Shown here piece after piece: positions 54,101 to 64,000 of a stretch of DNA of 64,000 bases. A program made the position numbers and the translations under genes. Where the stretch lies: NCBI RefSeq assembly GCF_900324465.2, contig NC_046618.1, positions 7,496,063-7,560,062 of the forward strand, written 5' to 3'. The DNA is from Anabas testudineus. Lineage: Eukaryota > Chordata > Actinopteri > Anabantiformes > Anabantidae. Positions within the stretch are counted from its first letter, which is position 1, and every line of letters begins with the position of its first letter. A model generated the notes under the pieces. That model did not search any database, had not been told where the DNA came from, and saw only the letters and a program-made list of their open reading frames with translations.

Positions 54101-57100
54101 CCAGCTGTGGGTCTCCTCTTTCTCCAAGAGGCCTGGAGTCGCCATATCATAAATTCTGGACATGGGACCCATATCTGTATCCCAGTCAGGAGGAAACTTC
54201 TATGGAAGAGGAGGAAGAAGGGGAAGAAGATGAAGAAGATAATGAAGAAGAAGGAGAGCAAGAGGAGGATAAGACACACAAAGAGCTGCTTAATATAGAT
54301 CTGTCCAGAGCCTCTAGTACTGCTGTACTTCTCCCTGACTGTCGAGATATCTCTGAGGGTTTGATAAATCCTGCCTTTTCTCAGGATGATAGCTCAATAG
54401 TTTCACAGTCCAAACCTTCCAGCCATCAGAAGAGATCGATGAAATCTCCCAGGCTGACATGTCTGTCCAGAGATCGTCCCTATGGCTTCTGCAGGTCTCT
54501 ATCATCCAGCATGGAGAATATGACTTTCTCTGGAGCACCGCTCAGTCCAACCAGGGGATCATTTCCCTCTCTTAATGAATCAATGAACAATGAGAATTTG
54601 CACGGCAGGAGGAGCTTTAGAGACGAAACTTCGCTAGGATGTTGCAGGAGCAAAGGTATTTATCTGAATTTACATTTGTATTAACAATAAGCTCAACTTT
54701 TCCAACACATCATGTAAGATAAGATAAGATAAGAAGACTTTATTCATCCCACAATGGGCAAATTCTTTTGTCTACAGCAGCAAGGTGACATTAAGTAGGA
54801 CAACAGTATAGAAAAGCAGTATAGAGTCGACAGCATCAATATTAACTACACAAGACAGTTAAATATGCAAAAAAATAAACAATGTGTTTTTGTTCATGCA
54901 GTATGGTCCAAGTCCACTGACTTCACTAATGTCTTGGACATCAGAGGCAAAAGCCAGAACAGGAAGACAGTGAAGATACAAGAAAGGAGTCCAGAAACTG
55001 TAATGTGACACAAGATGTGTCCTTCAGACTATACTTTATTTATAATAATTGAACATTTTCAGTCTGGCACTGACTACTGCATGCGTCAAAAAACTAAAAA
55101 TTAATCTAAAATCATGTTTTAAATGTTTTGTTTTGCATTATGAGACTTTCCACTTAGATCTTTTTTTATCTCTTTATTTCTTATGGAAAACACCATTAAA
55201 ATCATGCAGTCCCATTTGTCCGATGCCTGCTGGAGGAGACGCTGGAGGTTACGAGGGGAATCTGCATGTTGGTCGGCTTCCACCAGCCTCAATCAGCTCT
55301 GTAAGGAGCTATGGTTACATATAAATAAACTACAGTTAAATCTGTGTGTACAATCACACAAGGTGGATTAAACAAAGACCATGTTGGTTTGTCATAGCAA
55401 GACTTTTGCAATTTATTATGTGAACAAAATCAGCAAATGCACACATACAAGAAACAATGGCCTTAAGAGAATATGGACCAAAATGAATGTACATTGTTTT
55501 GTTAATATTGTTTCAGATTTTGAACCTATGGATTTGTTCCAGAAGCAAGCACTTTCTCATCAGGTAAACCAGTGACCAATTGTGGCAATGCACTGTAGTA
55601 ACTGTAGAAACTTTAGAAATATGGAGGAAATATATTTTTAGTGCATCATATGTCAGATCTGATTACTTTGCATTGACCTTCAGGATGTGTGGAGCCCCAC
55701 TCATTCAGCGTGGAACAGCTGGGCCAGATCCATGAGCCGTAGGTCTTCGTAAGTTTGACGTGCTTTTAGTCTGTCACTTTATCTGGGAATCTCACAACAC
55801 TTGAAGATTGCAGTTTTAATATTTTTTATTATTGCTTTTTGCAGTTTACAGAGCGGCTTTCCCCCTGAAGGTATAGGTATGAAAATCAATTCCTATTTAT
55901 AAAGATTATTATTTATATTGATTCTTTCCTTCATTAATACTGAAATATAGACGTTTGCATTGTAATGTCCCTTTTCTTTTGTTTGCTGCAGCCAAGAGTC
56001 CCTCATTCCAGTCCACTGAAGATTTGTATCCACACTATTCAGGTATTAAGATATATGCAGAAAATGAATCAAATCAATCACCAATCAACGTCTTCATGGC
56101 ACTAAACCCAAACAGATTTTGCTACTTGAAATGCTTTTATGCTTGTATGTTAGCTCCTATTCAGTTTTCACTGGGATGTGTTTGTCTGTTAACAGCTATG
56201 GAGAGAAACAATTTGATGAGACTGGCTCACAACATCCCCTTCACTCCAGTTTCCATTATGGGTACTTTTTTGTTATGGTTATGTTGTTAATTATCCATGG
56301 TTGTAACTTACTGATTAATTTCTTCCCATCTCTTTCAATTAACTTCATTCTTCAGGAGGTGAAGAGGTGAGCGTCTATTCTCTGGAGGAAGTGTGCTCTG
56401 ATGCTGACCCTGAATGCAGCACAGTCTCCTCCTGGTCATCACGAGGACTGTCTGCAATGCTGCAGCCCCTCTCCAGTGAGGAGGGTTCTCTAGATGGGGG
56501 TCTACGACTGGGCTGTCGGGTATTGTGTACATGGGCAGAACAGGATGTACTCAAACCAGGTCTAGTATATGTTGTCAAAGCCTTCAGGCCAGAGGTGGTT
56601 CGAGCCTGGCAGAGGTACTTCCCTGGTAGCACAGCACTTCAGCTTTGTTTAAGGGTAAATATTCCAACATCTGTATAGTGAACACATGCAGAACATAAGA
56701 ACTTTATTGGTATAACTTTACCTTCATATATTGTTAACTCTATGTTTGATGTTCTTGAAGGAAATTCAACAGCAGAGAGCAGCCCAGAAGATGATGAAAG
56801 TGTTCAATCAGGTCAAACCAGAGGATATGCGCCACTCCCCAAGGTGTGTGTGTGTGTGTGTGTGTGTTTGTTTTGTCTCTTGCGTATATCTGTGTGTGTC
56901 TGTACATGTCGTAATCGTCTTCTGTCCAACAGATTTCTAGATGTATCACTGGTCCTCTGGCATTCAAACGGCCAGTGGTTGACTATTGAGAGGAACATGT
57001 TTGGTGACTTCAGGAAGTACAACAACAACACAGGAGAAGAGATCACCCCCTACTGTTCACTGGAAGAAGTGCTGCTTGCCTTCTCCCATTGGACATATGA

Positions 57101-58441
57101 GTACTCAGGCAGAGAGCTGCTGGTGCTTGATATTCAAGGTATATCCTTCTACTGTGTGTGTTTGTGCCTAAACTAAGAGGTGAATGATCGGCTATGAACA
57201 ATACAAACCATACGGGTATATATACACACAAGGATCTGTGTTTTGTCTTTCTGTCTGCATTGTTCTGGTGTGTTTTTTTATTTAGTTGCTTTGTTTTTGA
57301 CAGGGGTTCGAGCGGAGCTGACTGATCCCACAGTCATTATGGCAGAAGATCAAGGGTACAGTTAAATAACAGTAACATCTGCAGCACATGTCAAGTTTAA
57401 GAATGATGTGTGATCTCAGGAGTTATTCACCTCTCAGTTTAAAATATCAGTTCATCTCTAATATGCCTTGCACTGTCTCTGGCCCGTGTTGCAGTGGTAG
57501 CAGGGGTGAGATGCTATTTGGTCCCGACAACCTTGGAGACGCTGCGATCAACAGTTTTCTACAGAAACACACTTGCAATGTCTACTGCCAACGATTGGGT
57601 TTAGAAGGTGAGAAATGTCCTGCACAAATGGTTCAGACAAGGCCTCCAACTCTTTGGAGAGTGTATTGTGTTCATGTCTAAATTTGTGTGTGACATGAGG
57701 ATTAGTATTAACAGGATTTCATTTCGCAGTATGTGTTTTTTCTTTTCTCTGTGCACATGTGTATTTGCATGTATTCGTATGTCACCTCTGTGTCGTCACT
57801 CAAGGGGGCCAACATTGGCTCTGAGATAAATCCCCAACAACTTCAAATGAAGACGGCACACACCAACAGCCAACTAATTAAGCCACGAGTGTTCGTTTAT
57901 TTCTGTAACAACAGTAGTGTTTGAGGCATGGGGGTGGGCCCTGCTTTGTGTGTTGTGCTGCACGGCCTTTGATTACGTATTAATCATGTCTTTGTGCTGG
58001 TGATGTGCTGCTGAGACATTAGCTTTGATTAGCTATTAATTAATGTCTCTGGGTAGACACGATACCGGCATCTAGAGGATAACTACTCGGAAAAGAAACT
58101 GTGCTCGAAAACAAACAAGCCCGGCAAACAAACATTCATACACAGTTGTTTTGATATTTCAAAGGTGCATTGTGTTTCCTCTTCCTCTTCTTGTGCCCTC
58201 TCCAAGATTTCTCCAACAAATCAAACCAAATTATTCATGCTGGATGCATGGACTTCCTCCCAGGCCTGTCAGAATTCTCTTTCTTGTGGTAATGACTGTC
58301 TTGTTTGAGCGACATGTTGCAGACTAATGTTTCTGTTGTTTAGATTTAAGGAAGAATCCGGACATCTGTGAGAGCAGCAGTGAAGCAGAGCCAGTATCGG
58401 GAGAAGAAGAAGAAGAAGAGGACAATGAAAGCATGGTGTAA
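41212..58441 (+). CDS. trpm6: TRPM6, magnesium-permeable channel with alpha-kinase domain (complete)
   Basis: TRPM6 forms a Mg2+/Ca2+-permeable plasma-membrane channel fused to an atypical alpha-kinase and serves epithelial magnesium uptake. Forty coding exons join without a phase conflict to 1984 residues (human 2022 from memory). The first codes only for Met (41212-41214). Others: 42472-42551, 42789-42827, 43594-43783, 44057-44270, 44711-44835, 44919-45090, 45195-45369, 45524-45647, 45733-45805, 46918-47018, 47130-47264, 47843-47896, 48056-48187, 48317-48442, 48546-48817, 49044-49272, 50220-50372, 50515-50643, 50824-50952, 51486-51737, 51834-52008, 52420-52534, 52627-52823, 52945-53077, 53340-53778, 53968-54655, 54902-54999, 55210-55300, 55517-55563, 55684-55748, 55845-55876, 55992-56042, 56196-56261, 56356-56654, 56761-56843, 56933-57138, 57304-57355, 57495-57607, 58344-58441. 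The N-terminal TRPM homology region is residues 1 to about 800, the membrane region about 830-1065 with pore [16 protein letters not shown], then coiled coil [18 protein letters not shown] and kinase about 1690-1955 with ATP lysine in VYVVKAF and zinc ligands in [30 protein letters not shown] and [10 protein letters not shown] fit TRPM6, not TRPM7. Confidence 0.96.
45104..45134. repeat. (GT)n microsatellite
   Basis: GT run starting 13 bases after the donor of the trpm6 exon at 44919-45090. The donor itself (GTGAGT) is normal. Confidence 0.95.
45958..46876. mobile_element. Degenerate Tc1-like transposon with long inverted repeats in trpm6 intron 10
   Basis: The left end (CAGTGGAAAAAGTAAG, then AGAAAAAGTATGTGAACC) and the right end, read in reverse (CAGTAGCAAGAAAAAGTATG, TGAACCTTTTGG), form inverted repeats that continue for well over 100 bases on each side (landmarks TTCATGGTTTTC, TTGTAATACAATGTGATGTG, GTATTAACAAATATACTGTG). 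Inside, GGAGTGGTCAAGTCAGAGCC, CCTCCTGAACAATGTGCCGC and GGTTGAGGTTATTGCTGCCA match the 3' part of a common fish Tc1 transposase gene. The element is internally shortened and frame-broken. A TA dinucleotide precedes the left end. The right end stops 41 bases before the next trpm6 exon. Confidence 0.88.
47265..47842. other. trpm6 intron 12
   Basis: Non-coding; TTTGTTTGT-rich and AT-rich. Nothing recognised. Confidence 0.4.
49273..50219. other. trpm6 intron 17
   Basis: About 950 bases of non-coding, AT-rich DNA; nothing recognised. Confidence 0.4.
54715..54890 (-). mobile_element. Truncated non-LTR retrotransposon 3' end
   Basis: On the minus strand it ends with TTGTGGGATGAATAAAGTCT followed by TTATC repeats, the typical tail of a fish LINE (or a SINE that shares such a tail). 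It fills most of the short trpm6 intron 54656-54901 and ends about 10 bases from the next acceptor. No reverse-transcriptase sequence is present. Confidence 0.65.
56844..56865. repeat. (GT)11 microsatellite that begins at a trpm6 splice donor
   Basis: The exon 56761-56843 ends ...CCAAG and the intron starts directly with an unbroken GT run. The first GT unit must serve as the 5' splice site (GTGTGT instead of GTRAGT), because frame and the next exon (56933) require it. Confidence 0.85.
57800..58120. promoter_or_regulatory. Candidate conserved non-coding element in the last trpm6 intron
   Basis: Unique, balanced sequence with an imperfect palindrome TGATTACGTATTAATCA (57970-57986) and clustered homeodomain cores (TTTGATTAGC and TATTAATTAATG at 58024-58046). 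No coding pattern and no repeat. It may be an enhancer for the neighbouring rorb gene; this is inference. Confidence 0.35.
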
Positions 58442-58462
58442 CCTTTGACCGAAGAAATAAGG

Positions 58463-58745
58463 AATAAAAAAGACAAATGCACTTTTTCCAACATGTGTGC
58501 CAAGATATGCCTGAACACACACACACACACAAATGTTTACACCAAAACTGTCTTGGTGTCCATCAGAGTGATGGGTTTAATTATGATTAGTCCACGACTG
58601 GAGTGATTTAGAGAATTATTTTAATTTGTGTATAAATGTTTTACTATTGAGACAATTACTTTTATTATTTTTCTAATTATTATGCACTTAAAAATTATGG
58701 ATTATTTTACCAAGATAAAATTGATACATTTTTCGCTAAAATAAA
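58463..58745 (+). terminator. trpm6 poly-A signals
   Basis: AATAAA at 58463-58468 (22 bases after the stop) and at 58740-58745. A CA run lies between them at 58514-58530. The second signal would give a 3' UTR of about 320 bases. Confidence 0.55.
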
Positions 58746-58804
58746 AAATGTTAAACTCTAACAATGTGACAGTGATGTTTGAGACAGAAAAACGAGCCAG
58801 AAAT

Positions 58805-61800
58805 GCACCCATAAAATTTCTTTTATTTTTTTTCTTCCCACAACAAAATGTCTACAAAAGCGATAAAATATAGATTTTAACAAAAATCACTTCAGACCTT
58901 CACATTATATTTACATCTCCAAGAAGGACTCACTAAGGGCCCTGCATAGCTCTGAACTTCAACCCAGTCTGATCCATCCAATGTGGCTGTGGCTGGCTCT
59001 TTAGTGCAAATGCTTGCATGCACACGCACACTTTCATTCTCATAAGAAAATGAAGACATTACAGTAGAGCTTGTGTTTTTATGGTAGAGTCAGAGTTCAG
59101 AGTCCAGCAGCGTGCCCTTTCACTCAGTGAAAAAAAGCATAAAATGTAAAAACTGTTTGTCAGTGTAATCAAATACACATTTTCCTTAGAGTTCCCCTTT
59201 TTTTGATTGGTTTCTCAAGTAAACTCACACAGTAAAGCGTCTATGCCCCACTCTGCCAATCCCTCCGCTCCTCACTAGCTATGGCACTTTGAAAACAACA
59301 AAAAATTAGTTTTTATATATTTTTTTCTTTTGTTTTGTTAGTCCTGTGTAAAAGAGGTTCTGTAGCCAAAGTACCTTCAGGGTTCGGTTACAGATTGCTA
59401 CATTTTGTTTTATTTGCTCTTTCTGGGACGCAAAGACATTCTAAATAATAAATTAACAAGTTTTACACACTACTCCAATTGCACGCATATGTAATGCATC
59501 AAGGAAGTTTACAAAGCATTGGTAGAGAAATCATCATTTCACTCTCACACACACATAAACAGACACACGCGCGCACACATTTCTCAGAAAAAGGGAGAAG
59601 GAGGCTTAGGGTGGAGTGTGTTTCGCTAAGTGTAGGAAATGCATTTCAAACCAAGTGTATTAAAAATGTATGAGCAATTTGTCCGAGCCGTCACGTAGAA
59701 TGACGACTAGTTTTATTGTGCGCTCTACGATGTCAGTCTGTGTTGATGGAGTGCTAAAGGCGCATGATGTGTTCAGCCCCTCACACTGAACAGGCTACTC
59801 CATGACATTCAGAATAAATTACCCTCCCCACATCGTTCCCTCCCGCCACAGGTTAAGGGTCTCTGATCCGGTTCAATAAGGCCAGTTCTGAATGGGCCGT
59901 TCACTGACTGACTGATTATACCAACTCACACATTCAGAGGTTTAGGAAAAAAATAAGTTAAATCCCACAACAAATGTTTTGTTTGTTTTATATAAATAAG
60001 AGCATTTTATTTAAAAAGTCTTTCAGCTTGCAAAAAAATGTGTTTTGATCTGACTGAATTGACGTGGAATTTGCCCTCAACCCGTTGCCCTCCCAGCCAT
60101 TCACCCCTTCCACGAAGCCCACAGTACCATGAGAAGAGAAAACACAAATAAGCCCCAAATGTTTCATTGCAATGAAACGTCATGCAAATAGAACAGAACA
60201 ACAATAGGCTAATAGTAATAGAGAATAGTAGTCATAATAAGAACAATAATAATAGTAAATAGTAATAAAATAAAAAATAATCTTACAATGCAAACATGAC
60301 AGTGGTAAATGCCTCCAGTTCTTATTGCTACAGTATCTTACTTACAGTGTTGAGTTGCCTCTTATTTTTGCCAGCACATCCCCTCTCACAACCCCCCATC
60401 CCACCCTCTGATTCACAGTCTAATAAGGGAAAGTAACACACATCACACAGAAAACCTCATATTCAGAGTTGGAATTCACTGTCCCAAGGGTCTAATGATG
60501 CTACTTGATTCACAGCTTACTAAGTGGACTTGCCTCACTCTCCCAAAAGCAGCAAAATAAGCAGTAAACATGGGAAAATGAGTGTACAGTGGTGACAAGA
60601 GCACAGTGACATATATATAAATATGTATATATGTATATATATATAGCTTGTGCTTCGTAATCATGCTTGTCATATAGTCTGGGCAGCTCTAAAGAGAATT
60701 TGGCCAGTGAATTCTTGCTCTATTTGCACATACACACAGACACACACTTATCAAAGCCTTGTCTGGGCAGATTCCATTGCTGACATACGTTGGCGGCCGT
60801 GTATGTCACTTTTATCCTAAAAAGTTATTCTTTTATAATTAATTTTTTTTTCTGTAAATTTGCAAAAATATTAAACCCTCTTTTAATGCAAAGTCAGAAA
60901 AAGAGCTGCTCCCTGAGAGATGCTGGGTAGTGCATCGAGCCTTAATGAGCAAGTGATTGTCTTAGAGAGTCTGGCCTCTGATCCAGGGTGGGGTCAGGGG
61001 TTCAAGGAAGGGTCCTGGGCTTTGGAGGAACCTGTGAATGGATCACTGACAGCATGGAACAGATGGATGTGAGCAGATCACTCATGTTTAACATTGGTGC
61101 ACATTCCCCTTGCTGTTAACATTGTTTTGTTCACCATGTGGAAGAATGAAAGTGTTGTTGATGTCAATGAGTGCCTACGTAGCCTGTCTGTGTCAAGTCT
61201 GTGCAGGAAGTCATGAGATTTGGTCACTGTGCATTGAACATTTGCAAACAACAGATAACCTAACAAGAGATCTCGACATTTAGTGCATTAATAACACTAG
61301 ATCAGAGTTTCTGCTAATCATCAGTTAAAGATGAGGTAAAAGTATTAGTGCTGTGCTGAAGAATGTTTTAACAGTATTGTAATTTTGTTAAATGTGTTTA
61401 GGTAACAAACTGTAAAAGTAGCAGATAATAAATCGGTTGATTAATTTACGACAATATTGTGTAGTGAGTCACTTGTTTTGCTTAATAGCTCATTTAAAAA
61501 GAGGGTCTCACTAAAAATGCAGAAATGAGCGGACTCCTAAGCATGTTTATCCTCAATTCATTTTGGAATTATTCTTTCACCACAAAAGCCAATGAGAACT
61601 ACCAGGAGATTATGATGACATATCCCCATAGTATAAATACTCAGTAAAACCAGTGGGACTCACACAGTGACCAAATGTTAATCAGCCTAACGCTAACGAA
61701 GACAAAAACTACAACGATGTACTTTAAGTGCCAATAATTATGGAATGACTAAGAAAAAAGCAAAAGATGATTGTCTATTACAGCTTCCTCCTGAATGGTT

Positions 61801-63342
61801 AATATAGCATTGCAGCTTTAAAGATCTGCATCTTCACATCTTTCAGCCAGTGCTCTGTCCTGTATCATATTGGGTCACATTAAACAGTCTGCAGAGCCTG
61901 TGGTGGAATGTGTACCATCTGTGGAGATTATTGTTCACTTATGATCAAGAGTCAAATATAGTGCATTCGAGTTAAAACTGCTACCCTGTTCGGAACAGCT
62001 GAAGATAGGAAAAGATAGGAGTAAGATCAGAAAGGCAGTATGAAAGTTATTGCTCTTTAAAGAAAAGGGTCCTTCATATACACAGCCTGGAGTGATTGGC
62101 ATCCATGGACTGGATTGTGCAAATAGTGAGGAGGAAAGAGGGCATACAGCGCTCATATAGGTATTTGAAGATGGGAAACGTTTGAGCTAACTTCAAGTTT
62201 GTGATTTTTGTTTGTTTTTGTTTTTATGGTGGACACTATGTCCACATCTGTCTGCTGAAATCTCATGTCAAGACCCTAATACATAAGAAATAAGGGGAGG
62301 GGGAAGAGGAGGGATTTATTGTGAGGTCCTACTTTCTGATTGGTTGTTTCTGGTTGATTGTTCAAAAGCAGTCCAGCTTTTATTGGACGTAATTATTGCA
62401 GCGAGAAAAAAAAGATCAATAGTATGGCAAATCTGCCAGATTCTTTTAGTTGCAAAATAGAATATTTATGTACATATTTTCACCTTGAAAAGTAGTAGCC
62501 ATTATTTACTTTTTAAATCCTTCATATGCTCTCTTTACATTTCTATAGGTTCTCATCAGAAGGATGTACCTGCTTTACATAAGAATAAAATCCAGACAAG
62601 GCTTCTATATATCAGCAAACCTGAATTGATTCTCGGTTTTTACCCAAATATTCTTTTACAAGTCTCAGCTTTACAAATTCTGTACACAAGGAACTATCAA
62701 ATAAAATAAAAACACATAGACAAGGTATAGTCAGCCTCAGTGAACTGCTGTATATTTAAATTAGGACTAACTTATTTTAACAGAACAAGAAGTAATACTG
62801 GAATCCGCTCTGCACTAGGAGAATATCTACAATAGCTTGTCTAAATCCATAGTTCACTCCCCCATCCAGCTGCTTCAACTTAACAATTCCTTCATCTGAA
62901 AAAAAAAAATCAAAAAAGATTTATTTCAAAGTTAAAACAAATTAACTTACCCATTTTTTTAGAGTTTGACAGCTTAAAATTGTTCATAGATGTTTTAAAA
63001 TCTGTACATTTCTTGTCAGTCAGTTAAGTTCAGGAGACAGGAGCCAGAACCCGCTCAGGTTGTGGCTTGGGGCGCGTTGCATTTATATATACATTCTTCA
63101 GACTGTTTCGGTGAAGAGGATGGGTTAAGTGCTGGACATTCCTAGTATTGTTGGCGGTAACTGTAAGTTTCTGACACTTGACTCCTCACCCCGGAGTTAT
63201 GGGGCTGCGGGAGCTCTGGAATATGCGGTTGCCAAGGTGGTGATGTAATCGACCCAGCTGCCGTGGGCTCGTCAGACGTAGCCGTGGTCTCATTTTCTTG
63301 GTGATCTGATGGCACCATATGCTGGAATGAGACCACAGGCAG
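58805..63342 (-). other. Probable long rorb 3' UTR
   Basis: No coding exon was found on either strand. Minus-strand AATAAA at 58822-58827 (distal) and 62920-62925 (proximal) would end 3' UTRs of about 4.5 kb and 0.4 kb. Human RORB also has a long 3' UTR. Other features: a TA-rich tract at about 60609-60645. The distal end would lie under 100 bases from the trpm6 end. Confidence 0.5.
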
Positions 63343-64000
63343 TCACTTGGGCATGGCCATTGCAGAGTTGGGGTCGGGGTTGAACAGTTCTTTGTAGAGT
63401 GGAGGGAAGAGGACGTTGACTGTCTCTGGGTGGAGCTGCTGGAAGGCCTGGAGCTCCTCGGTGTGGAGAGTGCACAGGGCTGACAACGTTGGGATTCGGC
63501 TGATCAGCTGCCAGAGAAGAGAGACACAAAGGACGAGAACATTTACAGTGAGAAACTACAAACAAGCAGAAAGTTTCCCCTACATTGCCCTACTTGTCCT
63601 TGAGGCCAGAGGATTTGGTGTCTGTTCCATTAGCCCATGGATTCATGTACGTGAGGTGTCAAGTGCTTTCTTGAATTTGACTTATCTCACTACAAAGGCT
63701 TGACTTACCTTAGCCAGTGCATCTTCATCCATGTGGTTCTTCTGCATAATGTGCTGCAGAGCAAAGTAAATCTTTTCCTGGAGTTTCTGGACTTTCCGAG
63801 GCTCCATCAGCCATGGCCGATCTGGGAAGAAGTGTTGATTTTGATATTGTCACTGGTCATTATGCAGACAAACACGGTAACTATCTGGTTTTGTGGACTG
63901 TCCATTGTCTTGAGTCAGTTAGCAACAGATCTGAATGTGCACTGACCTGTGGAAATTAGTACAGCTGCTGAGAACAGAGCGATTTCCTCCTCTGTAAGCT
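63343..64000 (-). CDS. rorb: ROR-beta nuclear receptor, C-terminal part (three coding exons; 5' part beyond window)
   Basis: Retinoic-acid-receptor-related orphan receptor that binds RORE sites as a monomer and directs retinal and cortical development. Coding parts in order of transcription: 63947-64000 (continues off the window), 63709-63821, 63343-63507. They give the end of the ligand-binding domain: [95 protein letters not shown]. The AF-2 helix PPLYKELF is intact. [14 protein letters not shown] and [13 protein letters not shown] fit ROR-beta better than ROR-alpha or ROR-gamma, and the trpm6/c9orf40/carnmt1 neighbourhood matches human RORB. The last residues [12 protein letters not shown] are longer than, and unlike, the mammalian ending (NPDCATGCK from memory). 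Confidence 0.92.

Noticed and set aside
41212-58441. trpm7 as the identity of the channel-kinase
   Set aside because: Pore sequence [27 protein letters not shown] and MERNNLMRL fit TRPM6, and neighbours match human 9q21 where TRPM6 lies.
63343-64000. rora or rorc as identity of the nuclear receptor
   Set aside because: [14 protein letters not shown] and [13 protein letters not shown] plus the trpm6 linkage favour rorb.

Overview
The window is ordinary vertebrate nuclear DNA, almost certainly from a teleost fish. Genes are split into many short exons with GT..AG introns and vertebrate-type codon usage. Intergenic gaps are small, CA/GT microsatellites are frequent, and several recognisable fish Tc1-like DNA transposon families are present. 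There are no operons, plasmid, phage, CRISPR or retroviral structures. I rebuilt nine genes by joining exons whose splice phases agree.

Layout from left to right: (1) 128-18106, minus strand, the 5' part (six coding exons) of a GRK4/5/6-subfamily G-protein-coupled receptor kinase, with a 13 kb first intron holding transposon remnants and possible regulatory DNA; the rest lies beyond the left edge. (2) 20459-23205, minus strand, lsm1, head to head with (3) 24020-27805, plus strand, bag4. (4) 29754-30777, plus, a dusp26-like phosphatase. (5) 31415-33658, plus, a secreted alpha-1-antitrypsin-like serpin. (6) 34664-37761, plus, carnmt1. (7) 39101-39927, plus, the C9orf40 homologue. (8) 41212-58441, plus, trpm6, complete in 40 coding exons with an open frame of 1984 codons plus stop. 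(9) 63343-64000, minus, the last three coding exons of rorb, whose probable 3' UTR runs back toward the trpm6 3' end, so the two genes are tail to tail.

The order carnmt1 - c9orf40 - trpm6 - rorb matches the human 9q21 neighbourhood, and lsm1 - bag4 (with dusp26) matches human 8p11-p12. The window therefore spans the seam between two blocks that are separate in human. The genes do not form one pathway; they are neighbours by descent. The most interesting points are: a GRK gene beside lsm1/bag4, which would suit the fourth GRK member of the FGFR paralogon; an extra intron splitting a canonical serpin exon; a kinase-domain splice donor of trpm6 that is itself the start of a (GT)11 microsatellite; a perfect inverted pair of ETS-type sites in the lsm1/bag4 promoter; and a homeodomain-motif-rich block in the last trpm6 intron that could serve rorb. 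I found no convincing new biological system. Homology calls rest on remembered family sequences, not on a database search.
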